Source of the DNA: Pseudomonadota bacterium
Lineage (GTDB): Bacteria > Pseudomonadota > Gammaproteobacteria > Burkholderiales > Burkholderiaceae_E
Reading direction: 5' to 3'
NCBI GenBank assembly: GCA_023388075.1
Contig: JAEWGX010000051.1
Location: forward strand, 1-26,869
DNA length: 26,869 nucleotides
Positions 1-15,468 of the stretch are shown piece after piece (position 1 is the stretch's first letter; every line of letters begins with the position of its first letter). The position numbers and the translations under genes were made by a program. The notes under the pieces were generated by a model. The model saw nothing but the letters and a program-made list of their open reading frames with translations, was not told the origin of the DNA and made no database searches.

Positions 1-1041
<1,041 letters not shown>

Positions 1042-1070
1042 GGCGGACCGGGAAGTTTCAGCAGTACAGC

Positions 1071-1146
1071 AGGGGCATAGCTCAACTGGCAGAGCGTCGG
1101 TCTCCAAAACCGAAGGTTGGGGGTTCGATTCCCTCTGCCCCTGCCA
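1071..1146 (+). tRNA. trpT: tRNA-Trp, anticodon CCA
   Basis: A complete 76-nt cloverleaf can be folded by eye. The acceptor stem is AGGGGCA (1071-1077) with TGCCCCT (1136-1142), followed by discriminator G1143 and an encoded CCA end (1144-1146). The anticodon stem is TCGGT/ACCGA (1097-1101 with 1109-1113), with loop CTCCAAA placing CCA at 1104-1106, which reads UGG. The T arm contains GGTTCGATTCC. The position between tuf and secE is conserved in beta- and gammaproteobacteria. It is probably co-transcribed with tuf, because no terminator separates them. Confidence 0.97.
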
Positions 1147-1185
1147 ACCGATGATGCCGGGACGCCAGGCCCGGGAACAGGAACG

Positions 1186-1569
1186 ATGGCCACCCAGAAC
1201 GTTCAAGACGTAACGAGCGCCGCCGACCGCGTGAAGGTGGCGCTTGCGATCGCCATCGCCCTGGGCGGGGTGGTCGCGTACTACGCCCTGCCGGGCCAGC
1301 CGCTGGTGGTTCGCCTGCTCGCGATCGTCGCCGGCCTGGTCGCGGGCGGTGCCGTCGCCTGGTTCTCGGAGCCGGGGCGGCGCTTCCTCGCGTTCGTGAA
1401 GGACTCGTGGAACGAGACCAAGCGGGTGGTCTGGCCGGACAAGAAGGAAACGTGGACGATGACGCTCTACGTCTTCCTCTTCGTCGTGGTGATGGCGATC
1501 TTCCTGTGGCTGGTGGACAAGAGCCTGGAATGGATCCTGTACGACCTGGTCCTGGGCTGGAGAGGTTGA
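1186..1569 (+). CDS. secE: Preprotein translocase subunit SecE
   Basis: SecE is the essential small subunit of the SecYEG channel in the inner membrane and clamps SecY. The 127-residue protein matches the length of the three-helix proteobacterial form. Hydrophobic segments lie at about 16-34, 42-60 and 92-111. The conserved cytoplasmic amphipathic region and hinge (SWNETKRVVWPDKKETW, residues 74-90) precedes the third helix. The start ATG at 1186 follows a purine-rich GGGAACAGGAA stretch at 1173-1183. The stop TGA (1567-1569) shares its last base with the nusG ATG, so the two genes are translationally coupled. The frame extends upstream into the tRNA, but that part is not coding. Confidence 0.97.
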   Translation: MATQNVQDVTSAADRVKVALAIAIALGGVVAYYALPGQPLVVRLLAIVAGLVAGGAVAWFSEPGRRFLAFVKDSWNETKRVVWPDKKETWTMTLYVFLFVVVMAIFLWLVDKSLEWILYDLVLGWRG

Positions 1570-2132
1570 TGGCTGAGAATACGCCGACTGAGAGCACGTC
1601 GAACAAGCGCTGGTACGTCGTCCATGCCTACTCGGGCATGGAGAAGAGCGTGGCGCGCGCGCTGCAGGAACGCATCGACCGCGCCGGCATGCAGGACAAG
1701 TTCGGCCGCATCATGGTCCCGACCGAGGAGGTCGTGGAGATGAAGAACGGCCAGCGCACCATCAGCGAGCGCCGCTTCTTCCCGGGCTACGTGCTGGTCG
1801 AGATGGAGATGAACGACGACACCTGGCACCTGGTGAAGAACACCAACAAGGTGACCGGGTTCGTGGGCGGGTCGGGCAACCGCCCCGCGCCGATCTCGCA
1901 GCGCGAGGTCGACAAGATCATGAGCCAGATGGCCGAGGGCGTGGAAAAGCCCAAGCCCAAGACGCTCTTCGAGATCGGCGAGATGGTGCGGGTGCGCGAA
2001 GGCCCGTTCACCGATTTCAATGGCAACGTGGAAGACGTGAACTACGAGAAGAGCCGCCTGAGCGTCTCGGTCACGATCTTCGGAAGGGCCACTCCGGTCG
2101 AGCTCGAGTTCGGCCAGGTGGAGAAGCTGTAG
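1569..2132 (+). CDS. nusG: Transcription termination/antitermination factor NusG
   Basis: NusG binds RNA polymerase through its N-terminal domain, suppressing pausing, and contacts Rho or ribosomal protein S10 through its C-terminal KOW domain. The protein has 187 residues. The NGN domain runs from about 14 to 125, with WYVVHAYSG at 15-23 and RRFFPGYVLVEM at 68-79. A linker precedes the KOW domain (about 133-187), whose core VREGPFTDFNGNV lies at 142-154. The start ATG at 1569 overlaps the secE stop (TGATG) and is preceded by GGAGAGG at 1559-1565. The frame also reads back into secE, but conservation begins only after this ATG. Length and domains are canonical. Confidence 0.97.
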   Translation: MAENTPTESTSNKRWYVVHAYSGMEKSVARALQERIDRAGMQDKFGRIMVPTEEVVEMKNGQRTISERRFFPGYVLVEMEMNDDTWHLVKNTNKVTGFVGGSGNRPAPISQREVDKIMSQMAEGVEKPKPKTLFEIGEMVRVREGPFTDFNGNVEDVNYEKSRLSVSVTIFGRATPVELEFGQVEKL

Positions 2133-2164
2133 GCAGCAATGCCTGCACGAGGAGCCCAAGTAGG

Positions 2165-2187
2165 GCGGCGGCCATGTCGGCCGTCGC
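2165..2187 (+). promoter_or_regulatory. Hairpin in the nusG-rplK gap
   Basis: A 9-bp stem, GCGGCGGCC (2165-2173) with GGCCGTCGC (2179-2187), including one G-U pair and a 5-nt loop, sits about 45 nt upstream of rplK. No T-run follows, so it is not an intrinsic terminator. In enterobacteria, L1 represses the rplKA mRNA by binding a leader structure near rplK. This hairpin is in a suitable place, but I could not match it to the L1-binding consensus. Confidence 0.3.
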
Positions 2188-2230
2188 GGCGAACCGGCGC
2201 TAGCACTCGACGAGATAGGAGCCGCCAGAC

Positions 2231-2662
2231 ATGGCTAAGAAGATCGTCGGCTTTGTGAAGCTGCAGGTACCTGCAGGCAAGGCCAATCCGTCACCCCCGA
2301 TCGGCCCGGCGCTGGGCCAGCGTGGCCTGAACATCATGGAGTTCTGCAAGCAGTTCAACGCGCAGACCCAGGGGATGGAGCCCGGCCTGCCGATCCCGGT
2401 GGTCATCACCGCGTTCGCCGACAAGAGCTTCACCTTCGTGATGAAGACGCCGCCGGCGACGATCCTGCTGAAGAAGGCGGCCAAGATCGACAAGGGTTCC
2501 AAGGCCCCGCACACCGACAAGGTGGGGACGATCACGCGCGAGCAGGCCGAGCAGATCGCGAAGACCAAGCAGCCGGACCTGACCGCGGCGGACATGGACG
2601 CCGCGGTACGCACCATCGCCGGATCCGCCCGCAGCATGGGCATCACCGTGGAGGGCGTGTGA
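2231..2662 (+). CDS. rplK: 50S ribosomal protein L11
   Basis: L11 forms the GTPase-associated centre with 23S rRNA helices 43/44 and L10, and is needed for RelA activation. The 143-residue protein has the N-terminal domain with the proline motif SPPIGPALGQRGLNIMEFCKQFN split around residues 21-43, followed by the RNA-binding C-terminal domain ending in the family signature RTIAGSARSMGITVEGV. The start ATG at 2231 is set by AGGAG at 2217-2221. The stop TGA (2660-2662) overlaps the rplA ATG by one base, so L11 and L1 are translationally coupled, as expected for a unit controlled by L1 feedback. The 98-bp gap after nusG contains a hairpin and may hold a promoter that I cannot resolve. Confidence 0.98.
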   Translation: MAKKIVGFVKLQVPAGKANPSPPIGPALGQRGLNIMEFCKQFNAQTQGMEPGLPIPVVITAFADKSFTFVMKTPPATILLKKAAKIDKGSKAPHTDKVGTITREQAEQIAKTKQPDLTAADMDAAVRTIAGSARSMGITVEGV

Positions 2663-3372
2663 TGGCCAGGCTCTCGAAACGCGCCAAGGCGCTGCGCGCC
2701 AGGGTCGAACCCAACAAGGTGTACGCCGCCCCGCAGGCGCTCGAGCTGGTGAAGGAATGCGCCACGGCGAAGTTCGACGAGTCGGTGGACGTCGCCGTCC
2801 AGCTCGGCATCGACGCGCGCAAGTCGGACCAGCTGGTCCGCGGCTCGGTCGTGCTGCCGGCAGGCACCGGCAAGACGGTGCGGGTGGCCGTGTTCACCCA
2901 GGGGCCGAAGGCCGATGAAGCCCGTGCCGCCGGCGCGGACATCGTCGGCATGGAAGACCTGGCGGAGAGGGTGCGGGCCGGCAACCTGGACTTCGACGTG
3001 GTGATCGCCTCGCCGGACGCGATGCGCGTGGTGGGGTCCCTCGGCCAGATCCTGGGTCCGCGGGGCCTCATGCCGAACCCCAAGGTGGGCACGGTCACGC
3101 CGAACGTCGCCGAGGCGGTGAAGAATGCCAAGTCGGGCCAGGTCCAGTACCGGACCGACAAGGGCGGCATCATCCACTGCACGATCGGCCGCGCCTCTTT
3201 CGGCGTGGAATCGCTGCAGCAGAACCTGCATTCGCTGATCGATGCGCTGGTGAAGGCCAAGCCTGCGGGCTCCAAGGGCGTCTACCTGCGCAAGGTCGCC
3301 GTGTCGAGCACGATGGGCGTGGGCGTGCGCGTGGACGCCGCCACCATCGCACCGCAAACCGCCGCCGCCTAG
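2662..3372 (+). CDS. rplA: 50S ribosomal protein L1
   Basis: L1 builds the mobile L1 stalk that helps release deacylated tRNA from the E site, and in many bacteria it is the translational repressor of the rplKA mRNA. The 236-residue protein shows the two-domain L1 pattern: N-terminal KRAKALRARV, the FDESVDVAVQLGIDARKSDQ region, the GTGKTVRVAVFTQG segment, the conserved LGPRGLMPNPKVGTVT loop, and the C-terminal GVYLRKVAVSSTMGVGVRVD. The start is the ATG at 2662, which overlaps the rplK stop (TGATG) and is preceded by GGAGG around 2650-2654. An in-frame GTG one codon upstream is less likely because it lies inside the rplK end. Confidence 0.97.
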   Translation: MARLSKRAKALRARVEPNKVYAAPQALELVKECATAKFDESVDVAVQLGIDARKSDQLVRGSVVLPAGTGKTVRVAVFTQGPKADEARAAGADIVGMEDLAERVRAGNLDFDVVIASPDAMRVVGSLGQILGPRGLMPNPKVGTVTPNVAEAVKNAKSGQVQYRTDKGGIIHCTIGRASFGVESLQQNLHSLIDALVKAKPAGSKGVYLRKVAVSSTMGVGVRVDAATIAPQTAAA

Positions 3373-3423
3373 CGGCTGCAGGGCGGGGGCAGGGCAGGAG
3401 GCTGCTTCCCGCCATGGATTGAA

Positions 3424-3476
3424 GGCGAAGGCCGGTCCTTCGCCGAACGAGCTTTGGGCCGCACCTCCGGGTGCGG
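3424..3476 (+). promoter_or_regulatory. Two hairpins after rplA
   Basis: Two tight stem-loops sit in the first half of the 342-bp rplA-rplJ gap. One is GGCGAAGG/CCTTCGCC (3424-3431 with 3437-3444, 8 bp, 5-nt loop). The other is CGCACC-TCCG-GGTGCG (3461-3476, 6 bp, tetraloop). Neither is followed by a T-run, so they are not classical terminators. They may protect the 3' end of the rplKA message or form the 5' part of the rplJ leader. I could not identify a convincing promoter here. Confidence 0.4.
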
Positions 3477-3485
3477 GTTGTCAAA

Positions 3486-3571
3486 GACCGTAAGGGGCCG
3501 CAAGGCCTTGATCGCCGGTTCGACCCGTCCCTCGGGGCGGCAAGCGCCGGCGCCTTACGCAGATGGCGGTC
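3486..3571 (+). promoter_or_regulatory. L10 leader (rplJL autoregulatory RNA)
   Basis: In bacteria the L10-(L7/L12) complex binds a leader in the rplJ mRNA that contains a kink-turn-like element, and represses its own synthesis. Here GACC (3486-3489) pairs with GGTC (3568-3571), and GTAAGG (3490-3495) pairs with CCTTAC (3553-3558). This leaves the one-sided internal loop GCAGATGGC (3559-3567), the recognisable core of L10 leaders. Inside are a GGCC-GCAA-GGCC hairpin with a GNRA loop (3496-3507) and a CCGTCC-CTCG-GGGCGG hairpin (3525-3540). The element ends about 140 nt before the rplJ start. The rest of the gap to 3714 shows no gene. Confidence 0.85.
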
Positions 3572-3714
3572 CTGAAGGCGGAAGTTTTCGATTGCATCGT
3601 GCGCGTGGCCCTCGCGGGCCGTGGTCGCGGTGCCGGTAGACGCTTCACACCTGGTCGCCGTGTTATGGACGACGCGAGCATTCCGATGCGGACGTCATTT
3701 GCTGGAGCAAGACC

Positions 3715-4245
3715 GTGGCTCTCAATCGTGAAGAGAAAGCGGCCGTCGTCGAGGAAGTGAGCGCCCAGGTGGCGCAAGCCGGCTCGATCGTGCTGGCCGA
3801 ATACCGTGGTCTGGAAGTCGAGAAGATCACCCACCTGCGCAAGCAGGCACGGGAATCGGGTGTGTACCTGCGCGTGTTGAAGAACACGCTGGTGCGCCGT
3901 GCCGTCCAGGGCACGCCGTACGAGAAGCTGTCCGATCGCATGGTCGGTCCGCTGATCTACGGCATGTCCTCGGATCCGGTGGCGGCGGCCAAGCTGCTGG
4001 CCGGCTTTGCCAAGGGCAACGAGCAGCTCGTCATCAAGGGTGGCGCCATGGCGGATTCCGTCATGGACGACAAGGGCGTCCAGGCGCTCGCCACGATGCC
4101 GAGTCGCGAGGAGCTTCTCGCGAAGCTGATCGGCACCATGCAGGCGCCGGTCGCGACCTTCGTGCGCACCTTGAACGAGGTGCCGGCGAAGTTCGTCCGC
4201 GGCCTCGCCGCCGTGCGCGACAAGCAAGACGCGCCGGCCTCCTGA
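3715..4245 (+). CDS. rplJ: 50S ribosomal protein L10
   Basis: L10 anchors the L7/L12 stalk to the GTPase-associated centre of the ribosome and is the autoregulator of its operon. The 176-residue protein begins MALNREEK, includes the rRNA-binding N-terminal domain (AEYRGLEVEKITHLRKQARE, then LRVLKNTLVRRA), and ends in a long helical tail that in the family binds L7/L12 dimers. The start is a GTG at 3715, supported by GGAG at 3704-3707 with 7-nt spacing and by alignment with the expected N terminus; no in-frame ATG fits. The GTG start may help the tight translational control exerted through the upstream leader. rplL follows after 62 bp. Confidence 0.97.
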   Translation: MALNREEKAAVVEEVSAQVAQAGSIVLAEYRGLEVEKITHLRKQARESGVYLRVLKNTLVRRAVQGTPYEKLSDRMVGPLIYGMSSDPVAAAKLLAGFAKGNEQLVIKGGAMADSVMDDKGVQALATMPSREELLAKLIGTMQAPVATFVRTLNEVPAKFVRGLAAVRDKQDAPAS

Positions 4246-4307
4246 TGGCACACCGATCGACTGACAGACATTCACCGCACACAAGCAATCGAACTGGAGA
4301 AATCTAG

Positions 4308-4691
4308 ATGGCCCTGAACAAGGAAGAAATCCTCGACGCAGTCGCAGGTTTGACGGTTCTGGAACTCTCGGAACTGATCAAGATGATGGAAGAGAAATTC
4401 GGCGTCTCGGCGGCTGCGGCTGCCGTGGCCGTGGCGGCGCCCGCCGGCGGCGGCGCCGCTGCCGCCCCGGCCGAGGAGCAGACCGAATTCACCGTCGTGC
4501 TGGTCGCGGCCGGCGAGAAGAAGGTCGAGGCGATCAAGGTCGTCCGCGCGGCCACCGGCCTCGGTCTCAAGGAGGCCAAGGACCTGGTCGACGGCGCGCC
4601 CAAGCCGGTCAAGGAAGGCATCTCCAAGGCCGACGCCGACGCGCTCAGGAAGCAGCTCGAGGACGCCGGCGCCAAGGTGGAGGTCAAGTAA
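4308..4691 (+). CDS. rplL: 50S ribosomal protein L7/L12
   Basis: L7/L12 is the multi-copy stalk protein that recruits and activates translational GTPases. The 127-residue protein has the N-terminal dimerisation helices (LTVLELSELIKMMEEKFGV), an Ala/Gly-rich hinge at about 36-57, and the C-terminal factor-binding domain with the conserved KVEAIKVVRAATGLGLKEAK and LVDGAPKPVKEGISK stretches, ending GAKVEVK. The start ATG at 4308 is preceded by GGAG at 4296-4299. Its opening residues MALNKEE resemble those of L10 upstream (MALNREE). L7/L12 is needed in about four copies per ribosome, consistent with a strong separate ribosome-binding site. Confidence 0.98.
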   Translation: MALNKEEILDAVAGLTVLELSELIKMMEEKFGVSAAAAAVAVAAPAGGGAAAAPAEEQTEFTVVLVAAGEKKVEAIKVVRAATGLGLKEAKDLVDGAPKPVKEGISKADADALRKQLEDAGAKVEVK

Positions 4692-4723
4692 GGTCTTGAG
4701 CGGCCAATCAAGGCTGGCATACC

Positions 4724-4793
4724 GCCGGGTATTGACATTCCCGGCGCCCGCCCCTACTTGCGGTAGAGTATCTGTCGCCAGGGGCGGTGCCGG
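4724..4793 (+). promoter_or_regulatory. Alternative hairpins in the rplL-rpoB gap
   Basis: The 456-bp gap between rplL and rpoB holds no convincing gene. Starting 33 nt after rplL, two hairpins compete for the same bases. Hairpin A is GCCGGG (4724-4729) with CCCGGC (4740-4745). Hairpin B is 4741-4755 with 4780-4793, about 13 pairs with one mismatch and one bulge around a 24-nt loop. No T-run follows B, so a processing site or attenuator is more likely than an intrinsic terminator. In E. coli the equivalent gap carries an attenuator and an RNase III site; the role here is inferred by analogy. A perfect TTGACA at 4732-4737 lies in hairpin A, but no good -10 box is correctly spaced from it. Confidence 0.5.
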
Positions 4794-4809
4794 CCTTGAA
4801 CCCTCGAGT

Positions 4810-4849
4810 CCCTGCAGGACGATCCTCTCCGGAGCGTCGCCCTGCAGGG
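4810..4849 (+). promoter_or_regulatory. Second hairpin in the rplL-rpoB gap
   Basis: Two copies of the near-palindrome CCCTGCAGG (4810-4818 and within 4840-4850) can form a 9-bp stem (4810-4818 with 4841-4849) around a 22-nt loop that can itself pair partly (ACG/CGT). No T-run follows. The remaining approximately 300 bp up to the rpoB ribosome-binding site (4850-5138) shows only GC-rich sequence, with no gene or promoter that I can defend. Confidence 0.35.
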
Positions 4850-5147
4850 GCTTGCATCCTCCCGGGTTCGCGGCCCGGGCGCAGGCCGGAATATTCGCGT
4901 TTCGCCGACGCCACCCGTTCACCAGCCGGTCCCGACCGGTCCAAGCCGACTTGCCCCATTCACACGAGGCCCCGCCTTTCGCCGCACATCCTGGCCGGAT
5001 GGCGTCGCAGGCGGCCCAGATGCCTTCGGTCGAGATCCGCCCGGTCCGAGCGCGCCTTGGCGCGACCATCCGGGTGGCGCAGGCCGTGGCCATCCCGCAT
5101 TCCGCATTTCGCGTTCCTTGTGACCCCGACGTATCCACGGAGAGTCC

Positions 5148-9257
<4,110 letters not shown>

Positions 9258-9261
9258 ATCC

Positions 9262-13542
<4,281 letters not shown>

Positions 13543-13578
13543 GTCACGGCCCCGGGCCCGGATAGACCGGGCGCCATC

Positions 13579-13610
13579 GAAGCCCGGCAATTGCCGGGCT
13601 TCTTTTTTTT
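13579..13610 (+). terminator. Intrinsic terminator of the rpoBC operon
   Basis: A perfect 24-nt palindrome (GAAGCCCGGCAA with its exact complement, 13579-13602) is followed by eight consecutive T residues (13603-13610). This is a textbook Rho-independent terminator. It marks the end of the secE-nusG-rpl-rpoBC block and separates it from the catabolic cluster. Confidence 0.95.
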
Positions 13611-13680
13611 GGCGGGCGCCGACGGCGGCAGAGGCGACGGCGCCAGGAGGACGAAGTACTTGTCCCCTCTCAGCGGATCC

Positions 13681-13704
13681 GGTAACGTATACACTAACGT
13701 CACC
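13681..13704 (+). promoter_or_regulatory. Candidate operator/promoter for the catabolic cluster
   Basis: GGTAACGT (13681-13688) and ACGTCACC (13697-13704) form an inverted repeat matching at 7 of 8 positions across an 8-bp spacer. A GTATAC palindrome sits at 13687-13692, and TAACGT occurs twice as a direct repeat (13683, 13695). A TTGTCC at 13660-13665 could act as a -35 box, with the -10 falling inside the repeat. FCD-type GntR regulators commonly bind short palindromes with GT...AC cores overlapping promoters, and such a regulator is encoded one gene downstream. The assignment is inference from position and symmetry. Confidence 0.45.
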
Positions 13705-13727
13705 ACTATTCGAGTACGACCCCTGCC

Positions 13728-14690
13728 GTGGCCCTGCCCGAGATCCCGCTCCCGACCGTCGCCCAAGGCTTGGTGAGGCCCGAGTGTGTCCTCGCGACTC
13801 GCGCTGGGCATCTCTACACCGCGGATTTCAGGGGTGGCGTCGCGCACATCCACCCCGACGGCAGCACCGCTCTCTACACCGGCAGCAAGCCCGACGGCAC
13901 TGAGCTGAAGCCGAACGGCATCGCGCTTCGCCGCGACGGCTCCTTCCTGATCGCCGATCTGGGTGCGGAAACCGGCGGTGTCTTCAACCTGCATCGCGAT
14001 GGCCGGGTCGAGACGATCCTCGATCGCCTCGACGGCAAGGCACTGCCGCCGACGAACTTCGTGACCGAGGACCGCGACGACCGGATCTGGGTCACGGTCA
14101 GCACGCGCCTCGTGCCCCGCGCGCTGGGCTACCGCAAGACCTGCGACGACGGCTTCGTCCTGCTGATCGACCGCCGCGGCGCGCGGATCGTCGCCGATGG
14201 GCTGGGCTTCACCAACGAATGCGCGATCGATCCGCAGCATCGCTGGCTGTACGTCAACGAGACCTTCGGTCGTCGGCTGTCGCGCTTCGAGCTTCGTCCC
14301 GACGGCCTTGGCCGGCGAGAGACCGTAACGGAATTCGGCGCCGGCACCTTTCCGGACGGACTCGCGTTCGACTCCGAAGGCGCGCTGTGGGTCACCAGCA
14401 TCGTCAGCAACCGGGTGATCCGCGTGATGCCGGAGACGGGCGAGCAGCGCATCGTGCTGGAGGATTCGGATCCGGAGCACCTGTCCTGGGTCGAGCAGGC
14501 GTACCAGGCGGGCGAGCTGGGGCGTCCGCATCTGGACACGGCGCGGAGCAGGCAGTTGCGGAACATCTCGAGCCTGGCGTTCGGCGGGCCGGACCTGCGC
14601 ACGGCGTACCTCGGCTGCCTGCTCGGTGACTCGATCGCGACCTTCCGTACCGGGATTGCCGGCGCGCCGCCGGTGCACTGGGAATGGTGA
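13728..14690 (+). CDS. SMP-30/gluconolactonase/LRE-family lactonase
   Basis: Members of this six-bladed beta-propeller family are metal-dependent lactonases that hydrolyse sugar lactones to aldonic acids. The 320-residue protein has repeating blade-like units (DGSFLIAD, DRIWVTVS, HRWLYVNE, GALWVTS). Residues matching the SMP-30 metal and substrate site are present: E19 (VRPEC), N110 (PPTNFV), N163 (GFTNEC) and D210 (TFPDGLAFD). No signal peptide is seen, so it should be cytoplasmic. The start is a GTG at 13728; no good Shine-Dalgarno is visible, and the frame is closed at 13695-13697, so the choice is limited. It is the first gene after the candidate operator, and only 7 bp separate it from the GntR gene. 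The exact lactone is unknown. Confidence 0.85.
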   Translation: MALPEIPLPTVAQGLVRPECVLATRAGHLYTADFRGGVAHIHPDGSTALYTGSKPDGTELKPNGIALRRDGSFLIADLGAETGGVFNLHRDGRVETILDRLDGKALPPTNFVTEDRDDRIWVTVSTRLVPRALGYRKTCDDGFVLLIDRRGARIVADGLGFTNECAIDPQHRWLYVNETFGRRLSRFELRPDGLGRRETVTEFGAGTFPDGLAFDSEGALWVTSIVSNRVIRVMPETGEQRIVLEDSDPEHLSWVEQAYQAGELGRPHLDTARSRQLRNISSLAFGGPDLRTAYLGCLLGDSIATFRTGIAGAPPVHWEW

Positions 14691-14697
14691 CGCCCCG

Positions 14698-15384
14698 ATG
14701 AACCGCCCGCAGTCCCTGGCGGACCCTTCCCGGTCGCTGTCGGAGCAGGCCTATCAGGAGATTCGCTCGCGCATCATCACGAATCTGTGGCCGACCGGCC
14801 ATCAGGCGCTCGAGCAGGCGATCGCGCTCGAGCTCGGCATGAGCCGCACGCCGGTCCGTGAGGCACTGATAAGGCTCGAGAAGGAAGGCCTGGTCGAGGT
14901 GGTGCCTCGACACGGAATGCGTGTGCTGCCCGTCTCGGCGAACGACATGCGCGAGATCTACGAGATCCTGACGGCGCTGGAGTCGATGGCGGCCGAGCTG
15001 ACGGCACGGCGAAAGCCATCGAAGGTGGAACTGGCCCCGCTCGAGCAGGCCTCCCGCGACATGGAGGAAGCGCTCGCGCGCGACGACCTGGATGGATGGG
15101 CGGATGCGGATTCGCGCTTCCATCGCCATCTGCTCGACCTGTGCGGCAACCGCATGCTGGCCGATGCTGTGATGCGCTACTGGGACCGTTCCCACCGCGT
15201 CCGGATGATCACGCTGCGTATGCGACCGCCGCCGGTCAACTCCACCCGTGAGCACCGGGAGATCGCGGCCCGGATCCGGGACGGGGATGCGCGTGGCGCG
15301 CATGAGCTGTACCGCGAGCATCGACAACGCGCGAGCCGGGAGTTGCTCGGCGTGCTCGAGCGCTTCGGGCTCCATCAACTGTAG
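14698..15384 (+). CDS. GntR-family transcriptional regulator, FCD subfamily
   Basis: This is a DNA-binding repressor or activator, probably controlling the surrounding cluster in response to an organic or sugar acid. Of 228 residues, about 13-75 form the GntR winged helix-turn-helix (SEQAYQEIRSRI, then LGMSRTPVREALIRLEKEGLV). Residues 82-220 are the all-helical FCD ligand domain, with candidate metal ligands D138 and H142 (DSRFH), H186 (STREHREI) and H208 (YREHRQ). The start ATG at 14698 lies 7 bp after the lactonase stop, so it is co-transcribed with it. An upstream extension of the frame overlaps the lactonase and lacks GntR similarity. The ligand is unknown; genomic context suggests a substrate or intermediate of this cluster. 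Confidence 0.92.
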   Translation: MNRPQSLADPSRSLSEQAYQEIRSRIITNLWPTGHQALEQAIALELGMSRTPVREALIRLEKEGLVEVVPRHGMRVLPVSANDMREIYEILTALESMAAELTARRKPSKVELAPLEQASRDMEEALARDDLDGWADADSRFHRHLLDLCGNRMLADAVMRYWDRSHRVRMITLRMRPPPVNSTREHREIAARIRDGDARGAHELYREHRQRASRELLGVLERFGLHQL

Positions 15385-15468
15385 AGCCGGCCGGGATCCA
15401 GCAACGACATTGGATGATGGTGGGGTGCAGCAGCCCTCAGCGACACGAAAACAAGGAGACATAGAAGC

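Noticed and set aside
3454..3760. Short frames within the rplA-rplJ gap
   Set aside because: They overlap the structured L10 leader and the rplJ start and have no ribosome-binding site or similarity that I recognise.
4732..4760. TTGACA as the -35 box of a promoter for rpoBC
   Set aside because: The hexamer is perfect, but the sequence 17 nt downstream (TACTTG) is a poor -10 and the better TAGAGT is 26 nt away. Not claimed as a promoter.
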